Origin: an uncultured Acidobacteriaceae bacterium
GTDB lineage: Bacteria > Acidobacteriota > Terriglobia > Terriglobales > Acidobacteriaceae
Direction of reading: 5' to 3'
Assembly (NCBI GenBank): GCA_937879855.1
Contig: CALFMO010000054.1
Coordinates: 28,504 to 92,503 of the forward strand
Length of the DNA: 64,000 bases
Positions within the stretch are counted from its first letter, which is position 1, and each line of letters starts with the position of its first letter. The notes under the pieces are model-generated. The model searched no databases. It saw nothing but the letters and a program-made list of their open reading frames with translations, and was not told where the DNA came from. Positions 19,871 through 27,260 of this stretch are shown here, one piece after another. Made by a program: the position numbers and the translations under genes.

Positions 19871-20317
19871 GCACTTACTGAAGGTTCCCCTATGAGCGCT
19901 CAAGCCCAAACAAGCGGGCGAACGAAACTTGACAGTCGACTGGAGGAAGCTTGAGGCTTGCGGCTCTAGCGATGAACGTGATCCCGTGATCGACATAAAT
20001 TGTCGACCTCCGTCATTTTGCTAAGTGTTGTGGTGGCCCCGAGAGAAGTGTCCGAGACACTATCCCGAAGCATTTCTACTGTCAAGGACATTTTATTGTA
20101 CGTTTTTAGTAGTCTTGTTCGGAATTCGTAACGAATCTCATTCACAACCCGCGAATTCCCACCTGCAAACAAGTCACACCATTACAGCGTTCTCCAAATT
20201 CCACGCTCGAACCTAGTTTGCGGAAGATAAGGCTGTTCAAAATGAAGTCCGAAAGATAAATCCCGCTCACAGTCTTAGGAAAAGTATGGCGTATGGCGAG
20301 CCCGGACCTATGGCGAA
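19871..20317. other. Intergenic region with no supported gene
   Basis: About 450 bp between the lipoprotein start and the radical SAM stop. Short frames on both strands have no ribosome-binding site and no protein-like composition. Nothing else stands out. Confidence 0.4.
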
Positions 20318-21487
20318 CTATGGAACCGCCGCTACTTCAACGGTCCCGACCGAGTCGAGCGAAACCCACTGTTTGATTTGCCCTAGTAATGCATCGGCAA
20401 GCACCTGGCGGTGTAGTCGGCAGGCAGTCGTCTCAGTCGACGCCAAATTATGATTTTCGAAGTACTTGTTCGACGTGTACGCTCCGCCACAGAACATGAA
20501 CCACTTACATTGTGCCGCGCATTGTCTTATGCCATTTACAACACGCCGACGCATTTCCAAGTATATCGCGTCATCGTCCAAGCGATCGAGGTCGCAGTCG
20601 TGGATATTTCCGATGACGAAATTGTTCAGATCGGCGCACACTCCACCGGCGAATTCAGGAGAGAATGTTGACAGGTCCCCGCTTCGTTGAACGGTGAGAA
20701 TGGCAAGTCCGAGCGTCTCGTCTGGAGTCCGGAAGTGAGTTTCGCCGTCGTGGGTGTGTCTGATCACATTCACGATGTCATCGAATTCGCGCACAGCGAA
20801 TGGGCTTCCGGAGCGTCGCCAAAGTGCGAAGAAGCGCTCTAGGAACGCACGGTATCGCGCTGACACTTCGTCTAAGGGCAGCATTGCAAGAGAACTGGAC
20901 ACGTTGGCGTTCTCGACCTCTTCGACATTAAAGCCAACCCAGCGTACATGCAATCCCTCAAAAAACGCGAAAAGTTCATTCGGGTGCAATAAGGTCTTTG
21001 CCGTTAGCACGCAAAGGATTCCAGGTTCGATCCCAGCTAACCTGAGCAGCTCAATCCCGCGGATAGTACTTCGCCACGTTCCTCGGCCCGACCAATCTAC
21101 CCTGCTATCGTCGTGAAGCCATTCGGGGCCATCAAGGCTCACTCCAACCGAAAAGGCGTGTGCCTTGAAGAAAGAAGCCCATTCATGGTTGATCAAGCTG
21201 CCATTCGTTTGAATGGAGTGTGTGATTGAAAGGTCACGAGGGCGGTGTCGCTCCGCAATTTCCACCGCGCGTTCGAAGAATGGCAGCCCTGCCGTCATGG
21301 GCTCTCCCGAGTGCCACAGAATCTCCAGCTGAGGCCCGCGTAGTGAACTGCTGAAAACCTTCTCGAACAGCACGTTCAACGTTTGATCCGACATCAGTGC
21401 GCCATTTCGCCGCCCCGGAACATAGCAATATCGGCAGTTCAGGTTGCAGAGCGAGGTTGGCTGAACAACGAGAAGGTTGAGTGTCAC
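20318..21487 (-). CDS. Radical SAM/SPASM peptide maturase, GrrM/OscB-like
   Basis: 389 residues from a GTG at 21487 with GGGGGA before it. C14, C18 and C21 (CNLNCRYC) bind the radical-SAM iron-sulphur cluster; LEILWHSGEPM is the GGEP-like SAM-binding motif and SIQTNGSLI the following strand. The C-terminal SPASM region has C-x3-C-x5-CGG, then NKYFENHNLASTETTACRL. This matches my memory of cyclophane-forming GrrM/OscB maturases (CGGGAPVNK..., FASTET...CRL). These enzymes join an aromatic side chain to the beta-carbon of a residue two positions on in a ribosomal peptide. It lies 15 nt after the precursor gene, so the substrate is almost certainly that peptide. The exact subfamily needs a profile search. 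Confidence 0.88.
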   Translation of the reverse strand: MTLNLLVVQPTSLCNLNCRYCYVPGRRNGALMSDQTLNVLFEKVFSSSLRGPQLEILWHSGEPMTAGLPFFERAVEIAERHRPRDLSITHSIQTNGSLINHEWASFFKAHAFSVGVSLDGPEWLHDDSRVDWSGRGTWRSTIRGIELLRLAGIEPGILCVLTAKTLLHPNELFAFFEGLHVRWVGFNVEEVENANVSSSLAMLPLDEVSARYRAFLERFFALWRRSGSPFAVREFDDIVNVIRHTHDGETHFRTPDETLGLAILTVQRSGDLSTFSPEFAGGVCADLNNFVIGNIHDCDLDRLDDDAIYLEMRRRVVNGIRQCAAQCKWFMFCGGAYTSNKYFENHNLASTETTACRLHRQVLADALLGQIKQWVSLDSVGTVEVAAVP

Positions 21488-21502
21488 TCTTCCCCCATGA
21501 GC

Positions 21503-21805
21503 TTATTCTTTTGCAGTAGAGCCAGGCCCGCTCTTAGCTAGTGCGCGTGGATTCATCGTTGTGGTCAACCCCAACATCTGATCCCCGGCCTTGCCCCAAC
21601 CGTCCGCAAAGCCACCGCCATCCCTAAACCGATCATGCCAGTCGCTAAAGAAGTCCGCGCGAACCTGAGTATTAACAGAGAGGACCGCGACCGCCTTTGG
21701 ATCGAGTGACTGTATGTCTCGCAAAACGCCATCTCTCAATTTGCCTTGCAGCTTCTTCAACTCTTCCGTAGAAATTCCGCGTTGTTTATCTTTTTCCTTG
21801 GCCAC
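21503..21805 (-). CDS. RiPP precursor with four aromatic-X-Asp triplets (predicted triceptide-like)
   Basis: 100 residues from a GTG at 21805 with AGAGG upstream. Residues 1-50 form a charged helical leader (ISTEELKKLQGKLRDGVLRD). Residues 53-70 read FSDWHDRFRDGGGFADGW: three-residue aromatic-X-Asp units FSD (53-55), WHD (56-58), FRD (60-62) and FAD (66-68), then GW. There is no cysteine. Aromatic-X-X triplets are the substrate units of cyclophane-forming radical SAM enzymes, and one such enzyme follows at 15 nt. I infer up to four aryl-to-Asp-beta-carbon crosslinks. The 30-residue tail after the core may be a follower or may be trimmed. No transporter or protease gene is nearby, so maturation may use a host protease. 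Confidence 0.8.
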   Translation of the reverse strand: MAKEKDKQRGISTEELKKLQGKLRDGVLRDIQSLDPKAVAVLSVNTQVRADFFSDWHDRFRDGGGFADGWGKAGDQMLGLTTTMNPRALAKSGPGSTAKE

Positions 21806-21881
21806 GTTACCTCTTTCCTCGCGATCTGAAGAAGGTTTTCTTCCTCTTGAATTGTTCCAACGTTCGTCGCCTGTTGGTCAC

Positions 21882-22214
21882 TTACAATTCGTCTAGCGAG
21901 TCGGGTGGATTCTTAAGCGGCGTGCGGTCTGACCAGCCTCGATCAAATTTGCCGTTGGGGTCTTCAGGAATCCAATGCGGATAAAAATCAACATTGCCGC
22001 TCTGCGATACAATCATCACCCACTCCTCCACGCCCGTTGGATCATACCCATGGTCCTTGGCATATCGGATCATGACACGCCAGTGCAAGTCCGCTGAGTT
22101 GGCGAGATCCCTTCTGGTGTAGCCAAACCTGGCCGCAAATTTTGTGACTCAATCCGATAGTGGGGCTTCGATTCTGCAGCGGCCAGTCTGTTTCTGGGAA
22201 GGTTGATTGATCAT
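21882..22214 (-). CDS. Small RiPP-cluster protein interrupted by an in-frame TGA
   Basis: An ATG at 22214 follows a strong GGAGG at 6 nt (22220-22224 on the complement) and encodes 21 residues (MINQPSQKQTGRCRIEAPLSD) before a TGA at 22149-22151. The same frame then stays open for 88 residues (VTKFAARFGYTRRDLANSAD, then HWRVMIRYAKDHGYDPTGVEEW, ending DSLDEL). Internal starts are a TTG at 22088 and an ATG at 22073, both without a good ribosome-binding site. It is the first gene of the precursor-radical SAM operon. It contains NGKFDRGWSD, echoing the aromatic-X-Asp units of the precursor. It could be a recognition protein, a second substrate, or a gene broken by a nonsense mutation. I recognise no family. 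Confidence 0.5.
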
Positions 22215-22900
22215 TCTCGCCTCCTGTCTCAAGGTAGTTAGTTGGAGCTTTTTCGAAAGCCCAAGCAAGCCATCGCTCAACTATCTCTGGCTAGGATCCC
22301 CCGATGAAACGGCATTTAACTCCAGAATTTATACAAATTGCAAGTAAAAACATCACATTCTTCGCAGTGACCACCAATCGCTGCAAAGCTGAGAGTAGGC
22401 CCAGTATGGGAATGAGCGATCGTTTTGTTGAATCGCTTTAGGCGAGAGGCCGCCAAAAATCTTGGCAAAGGAGTACAAGTACCAAAGGACACCCTCGCTA
22501 AAAAGCTAGGTTCACAGCTGCTGCTTAGTTGTTAGCCGTTCTCCAATTTACAAAATCAGAACAATAAATTGGTGCCCGGAATCCACAGTGTTTCAGTGAC
22601 ATACGCATACACTGCGGCGATGAATTACCAATGCAAGAATTACGAGCCCGCGACAACTTGTTACGAATTCCGAACCCTGGCACCTGACTAAAAGGCTCTC
22701 TCCTCTGATTTTTAGGGAGCGAAGTGAGTCTGCGACTCCGTTCATTCAGCACATAGTCTCGCATGGCACGGTAATCCGATTTCATAGTCATCATGAGTCG
22801 ACCCTCTGGTGCAACCCCAGGTGGTCGATCAAAGTGCTGCAAAGCTGACCCGTTGCATATAAATGATTTAGAAGTTTTCACCGTGGAAGAGATTTGGCAC
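22215..22900. other. Gene-poor region with one doubtful frame
   Basis: This region upstream of the RiPP operon must hold its promoter. A 145-residue minus-strand frame spans 22525-22962 (segment MKSDYRAMRDYVLNERSRRL) but starts inside the att-arm repeat and has no clear ribosome-binding site. It may be a remnant of a former gene. I cannot support a product. Confidence 0.3.
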
Positions 22901-23162
22901 TGTAGACGATTTTGTAGCTGCAAAAGCCTCCTAGTCCGACGGAGTTCAACAAACTTCAACAACTGTGGAATTTTGGGTTGCTGACTCTAAAGGAGTTCCG
23001 TCGGGTAGAGCACCTGTTCCCGAACCAGATTCTATCCCTTATTGAACTCTCCTGAAATTTGTAGATTCTAAGAGATTTATTTTGTTTTCGTTGCGGACGC
23101 GTTTTGAATGCTGTTGAATTTTGGTGAACCGGAGTGCTTTGACCGCTACAAAATCGTCTACA
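22901..23162. repeat. Internal att relic with two inverted arm sites
   Basis: The core TCCCGAACCAGATTC (23018-23032) matches the left att core (10319-10333). It lies in a tRNA-like stem (CACCTGTTCCCGAACCAG). The arm CTACAAAATCGTCTACA is at 23146-23162, 128 bp from the core start, exactly as at the left end (10447 minus 10319). An inverted copy is at 22901-22917, and its flank (GCAAAAGC on the complement) also matches the left-end flank (GCTTTCGC). Having both arms around one core fits a junction between two tandemly inserted elements. Confidence 0.7.
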
Positions 23163-23243
23163 CAGGATTCTAATTTGTGAGTGACGACAGATTCACCCGC
23201 ACCAGCCGCGTCGCACAGTATTGTCTGATGGGGAGAACTTTCT
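23163..23243. other. Short spacer after att relic
   Basis: Nothing beyond the leader of the small frame that starts at 23244 (GGGGAG at about 23230). Confidence 0.4.
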
Positions 23244-23366
23244 ATGAGCGAGTACGATGAAGCCGTAAGTTATGACGACGGTGATGACAAGCCAACTCCG
23301 ATCTGCGAGCACAGATTGCCCAGGGGATATCTGTGGTGCGTGCGCCCAGAAGAACATGAAAATTGA
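23244..23366 (+). CDS. Predicted 40-residue acidic small protein
   Basis: An ATG with GGGGAG 8 nt upstream encodes 40 residues: a very acidic N-terminal half (SEYDEAVSYDDGDD) and a C-terminal half with two cysteines (ICEHRLPRGYLWCVRPEE), ending at TGA 23364-23366. Good ribosome-binding site, compositional bias and position as the first gene inside the right element support it. I know no family. Acidic small proteins near att sites are sometimes anti-restriction or excision factors, but that is speculation. Confidence 0.45.
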   Translation: MSEYDEAVSYDDGDDKPTPICEHRLPRGYLWCVRPEEHEN

Positions 23367-23518
23367 GCCACCCGTTCACCGCAAGTCCAAGTTCGTACCG
23401 AGCAACCAGATGCCGAAAAGGTCCAGCTAAAAAGAAGCCGCCATCCCGGTCGGAGCTATCCAAACCGTGAACGGCGGCTACCCCTCACACAATATAACGC
23501 ACGTTGCAGGTCCGCCGC

Positions 23519-23968
23519 TCAGTGGCATCCGACCAAGCAGTTAATGAAATGGTGCACTTCGTTGTTTGCATGGTTAACGCCGTCACCGACAGCTTGACCG
23601 CCGTCACCGACAGCGTGGAAAACCTGCATCAGCGTATTTGTAGGGCCAAAGGGCTGAGACTTGTTCAGTTCTCCGACGACGACAGAGAGTATCGTAGCTC
23701 CCACTACCACCTGTGGGGAGACCGCCGCACATTCAGTCGCTTTGCAAATTGCCGAGATGTCTCCAGACCCATTCGGCTGATCAAGTTTCTGCTTTTGTTG
23801 ATCAAGTTGTTGGATTTCTTGATCCAGTTTTTGCATTTGTTGATCAAGCTGTTGATCTTCAGACTGATGTTTCCCGAACTGCGGGGTTGAATTTTGTGCC
23901 TGTGCGTCAAAGACGAACAGAAGAGTTGGTAAAGCAAGTAAGATTGACAGCTTCGTGACGTTCAACAT
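23519..23968 (-). CDS. Secreted coiled-coil protein with hydrophobic segment
   Basis: 149 residues from the ATG at 23968, chosen because AGGAGG (complement of 23978-23983) precedes it; the frame is open to 24052. MLNVTKLSILLALPTLLFVF is a signal peptide ending DAQAQ. Residues about 35-65 are a Gln/Asp heptad region with QQLDQ repeats, a predicted coiled coil. The second half has a hydrophobic stretch (VVVGATILSVVVGEL), a Gly-rich GDGGQAVGDGV segment and His/Asn-rich sequence with two late cysteines (INCLVGCH). It is predicted to be periplasmic or secreted. The function is unknown. Confidence 0.6.
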   Translation of the reverse strand: MLNVTKLSILLALPTLLFVFDAQAQNSTPQFGKHQSEDQQLDQQMQKLDQEIQQLDQQKQKLDQPNGSGDISAICKATECAAVSPQVVVGATILSVVVGELNKSQPFGPTNTLMQVFHAVGDGGQAVGDGVNHANNEVHHFINCLVGCH

Positions 23969-24486
23969 TGGTAGATCCCTCCTGATAGCGGCACACTTAT
24001 GCCGTATCGTCGAATTACTGAATTCGCCGCTTCGGACTCCGCATCGGGACACACTGGTCCGGATAAATTTGAGTCCGCCTAACTAGAAGATTGTCAGGGG
24101 TTGTTGTTCTTAAGGAACGCGCGTCGACGAGGTCAATTGGGCCATAGCATCCTCCGATGTGAACCGCTTTTCAGCCTCCCATTTTCGGGTGTCTGAATCA
24201 GGCGATGCATGAGTTCACGATACGATCCGCCCCTCAGCGTGTCAAGGTTTTGGAAGGTTACTGCGTATTACTAGAGTAATGTGCAAACGGCCTATCTCTT
24301 AGAGCAGGAATGAAACATGAGCGCACCGAAAGCAGTTTCTCTTCCCACACATCTCGCTGATTATAACGTCAATGACGGGAAGTGACATGAGTTTTGTTAT
24401 GTCGGAAGTTCATAGTTGTGCCTAGAGACTGTCGAATGGGCGAATAGTATTAACATCGACCCTCCTCATTCTTTAAGACTAGTGGA
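23969..24486. other. Intergenic region downstream of hsdS
   Basis: 518 bp with no supported gene. A 22-codon plus-strand frame at 24317-24385 has a weak AGGA upstream and was not called. The region lies between the hsdS stop and the start of the secreted coiled-coil gene and should contain that gene's promoter. Confidence 0.4.
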
Positions 24487-25683
24487 TTACATCTCTCCAC
24501 GGAACGCCTTGTCCAGAATCGAAGGCATGATGGCATCGAGCCCTTTTGCAGTCTCCAATTGGAACGTCCTAAATCTATCTACCTGTTCTTTTAGCCCGTC
24601 CAGGTAGGCGACAATCTGGCGCTGCTCTGAGAGCGGAGGAACGGGAACCCCTATTGCTTTGATCCGACCGACGCTTAACGTGCGAAGACCGCTTGTGGTA
24701 CGGCTTTGACCTTGAACCGCGTCTTGTCCTGCTGGGCTATTGAGAAAAGAGTTTAGAAACTCTGGCAACATCCTCTGCTGATTGGGGCGTATACGAATGA
24801 CATGATTTTGATGAACGCAATTCTCGATTTCTCCGCGAAACAGCGCAGTGCGGCCAATCTGCTCGGCACTACCATTACCCTCGATAATCAGAACGTCGCC
24901 GGAGAGCAGTCGCCAGCGTTCCAATTCCTCGGCTGTTACCTCGAAGAAACGAGGGTCGTCCATAAGAACTCGATTCCGCTGAACGTGCGCCACCGTGAGA
25001 TATCGAACCGGATTTGCGCCCGGAGCACGGTGAGGCCCCTTCTGGATTCCGCCACGTACCTCAGCGATTGCCTCGATTGGCTGTCGCTGGTTGAACTCTT
25101 GGAACAGCTTTGCGGCACTTGCGCCCACGAGCGCCTCCGCCGCCGCCTCCGATTGCTTCCGCAGGTCGCGAGCCTCGTTAGTCTTCGCCGCTAATTCCTC
25201 AATCCGTGCCACAATCCGCTGCTGTTCCGACAATGGAGGAAGCGGAATCTCCATGGCGAGCAATTGTTCTTCTTTAAGACGATTTCTACTAGTTGGCGTA
25301 CCGCCGGTGCTAAGGCTTAGGACTTCATCCCATACAGAGGGAAGACTGAAGTATCTCCACAAGTATGTGCCATCAGCTTGATCTGATTTAACTGTAAAGC
25401 AAGGAAATTCATTAGATACATAGCAACCGTGATTCTCATCGTTTGCTATTGCGAAGGAGCCCTTCCATCCAAACAGGCGGTTGTAGACGAAGTCGCCTTT
25501 TTTAACTTTATAAAGATGTTTTGCTTGAATTTCGGAACCAGGCAATACATCCTTTGTGTAAAGGCCTTTCGCATACCAGTGCGCCCCAAGCATAGAGTAT
25601 GTCGTGATTGGGTCTACCATCACAGGTCTGCTGACGGGCAGCAATGCCTCGCCCAGACGCACCTTTGGCCAGTTCTTGCTCAT
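24487..25683 (-). CDS. hsdS: Type I restriction-modification specificity subunit
   Basis: 398 residues with the two-lobed HsdS plan. Each half is a target-recognition domain followed by a conserved helix that starts at IPLPPLSEQQRIVARIEEL (first) or VPVPPLSEQRQIVAYLDGL (second). The two domains determine the two halves of the bipartite DNA target, which cannot be read from sequence. The start ATG overlaps the hsdM stop (ATGA), giving the order hsdR-hsdM-hsdS. The length is normal and no truncation is visible. Confidence 0.95.
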   Translation of the reverse strand: MSKNWPKVRLGEALLPVSRPVMVDPITTYSMLGAHWYAKGLYTKDVLPGSEIQAKHLYKVKKGDFVYNRLFGWKGSFAIANDENHGCYVSNEFPCFTVKSDQADGTYLWRYFSLPSVWDEVLSLSTGGTPTSRNRLKEEQLLAMEIPLPPLSEQQRIVARIEELAAKTNEARDLRKQSEAAAEALVGASAAKLFQEFNQRQPIEAIAEVRGGIQKGPHRAPGANPVRYLTVAHVQRNRVLMDDPRFFEVTAEELERWRLLSGDVLIIEGNGSAEQIGRTALFRGEIENCVHQNHVIRIRPNQQRMLPEFLNSFLNSPAGQDAVQGQSRTTSGLRTLSVGRIKAIGVPVPPLSEQRQIVAYLDGLKEQVDRFRTFQLETAKGLDAIMPSILDKAFRGEM

Positions 25684-27248
25684 GCGCTTTGTTTCGCGAG
25701 AAGCTCTTTAATGCCTGTCACAATCTCAGCAATCCGTTGTTCCTTCTGCAAGATACTCTCGGCCAACTGTTCTGGCGGCAAGTGGGTGATGTCCTCTTTG
25801 GCGGTAGGATTCTTGATATCAAGATTGACCGACAAGAGGTTTCCGTCTCCGTCATACTTCAGTACGTCAGCTACTCTAACTTTCCACGCGCGTTCATTCT
25901 CGTTGCGCTTCCCCCACCATGCAATGCAACCCGCGAATTCCTCGAATTGGATTGGCGCCGTTTTGGTGTAATTTTTCCGACCTTCCGGCAGCGGCTGTTC
26001 GTAATACCAGATTGTTTTCGTCGGCCTCGTTCGGTCGAAGAAAAGTAGATTCGTGGGAATCGACGTATACGGCGCAAATACTCCGTTCGGTAGCCGCACG
26101 ATCGTATGCAGATTGAACTCCTTAAGCAATTCCTCTTTAATCCGTGCGGAGATGCCGTCCCCGAAAAGCACTCCGTTGGGCACGACCATGCCGCACCGGC
26201 CGCCCTTGGAACCACCGACAGAGCGCCTCAATTTCCGCATGATGAGCTGCAAGAAAAGCAGAGCTGTGTCTGCCGTCTGCTTATCTTCCGGAAAGTTCGA
26301 CAGAATTCCCCGTTCTTCCTCGCCGCCAAAGGGCGGGTTCGTCACGATCACGTCCACCCGGTCCTTATCCCCGATCTCGCGCAACGTGAAACGCAGGGCG
26401 TTCATTGGGTCTATTTCAGGATATTCAACGCCGTGGAGAAGTAGATTCATCTGACAGAGGAGGTACGGCAGCGGCTTCGCCTCGACGCCGTGGAGCGTCC
26501 CTTTCTGCAGTTTCGTGAAATCCTCGGCCTTTCTTGCCTGCTTCTTCAGGTGCTCGAACGCTTCCACCAGGAATCCGCCGGTGCCGGCAGCAGGGTCGAG
26601 CACCGTCTCCCCCAGCTTTGGATCGACCACCGTCACGATGAATTTCACCAGTGCGCGCGGCGTGTAGAACTCGCCGGAATCGCCGGCCGCGTCCCGCATC
26701 TCCCGCAGCATGCTCTCGTACAGGTGCCCGAGGGTGTGGATCTCGTCCCGGGAGGTGAAGTGAATCTCGTTCACCTTGTTGACGACGTCGCGCAGGAGGT
26801 AGCCGTTGATCATCCGGTTGACGGTGCCCTCGAAGACCTTAGCGATGACGTCCCGGCGGTCGCCGTTCATACTCTGGAGAGACCGCAGATACGCAAAGAG
26901 CCCCGCACCTTTCTTCCCGTCCGGACGCACCGCCTCCTCCTGGTTGATGAACGCGATGAGCTCCGGCCCGGTCATACCATCCGGCTTGCTCGCCCACTCC
27001 CGCCAGCGATAGGGCGGATCGATGGCTCGGCGGAATTTCTTGCCCGCGAGCTTTGCTTCCTCCTCCCGGCTTTGTTCCATGTCGTCGAGAAACTTCAGAA
27101 ACATGATCCACGTGAGCATTGGCAACCTATCCAAGTCGCCATTGAGGCCCTTATCCTTTCGCATGATGTCGCGACAGGATTTCACAATGTTCCCGAGTTG
27201 CTGAGCCGTGGATTTCGGCAATTCAAGTTTGGTTTTGCGTGGAGTCAT
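25680..27248 (-). CDS. hsdM: Type I restriction-modification DNA adenine methyltransferase subunit
   Basis: 522 residues. An N-terminal HsdM helical domain (about 10-150) precedes the N6-adenine methylase core. Motif I, DPAAGTGGFLVEAFE, binds SAM near residue 216, and the catalytic motif IV NPPF (VTNPPFGGEEER) is near 303. With HsdS it methylates adenine in the target; with HsdR it forms the restriction complex. It starts 12 nt after hsdR and overlaps hsdS by 4 nt. It appears intact. Confidence 0.96.
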   Translation of the reverse strand: MTPRKTKLELPKSTAQQLGNIVKSCRDIMRKDKGLNGDLDRLPMLTWIMFLKFLDDMEQSREEEAKLAGKKFRRAIDPPYRWREWASKPDGMTGPELIAFINQEEAVRPDGKKGAGLFAYLRSLQSMNGDRRDVIAKVFEGTVNRMINGYLLRDVVNKVNEIHFTSRDEIHTLGHLYESMLREMRDAAGDSGEFYTPRALVKFIVTVVDPKLGETVLDPAAGTGGFLVEAFEHLKKQARKAEDFTKLQKGTLHGVEAKPLPYLLCQMNLLLHGVEYPEIDPMNALRFTLREIGDKDRVDVIVTNPPFGGEEERGILSNFPEDKQTADTALLFLQLIMRKLRRSVGGSKGGRCGMVVPNGVLFGDGISARIKEELLKEFNLHTIVRLPNGVFAPYTSIPTNLLFFDRTRPTKTIWYYEQPLPEGRKNYTKTAPIQFEEFAGCIAWWGKRNENERAWKVRVADVLKYDGDGNLLSVNLDIKNPTAKEDITHLPPEQLAESILQKEQRIAEIVTGIKELLAKQSA

Positions 27249-27260
27249 GGGTTGAAAGAA

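Noticed and set aside
24317..24385. 22-codon plus-strand frame
   Set aside because: Weak ribosome-binding site, no supporting context and too short to judge by composition.
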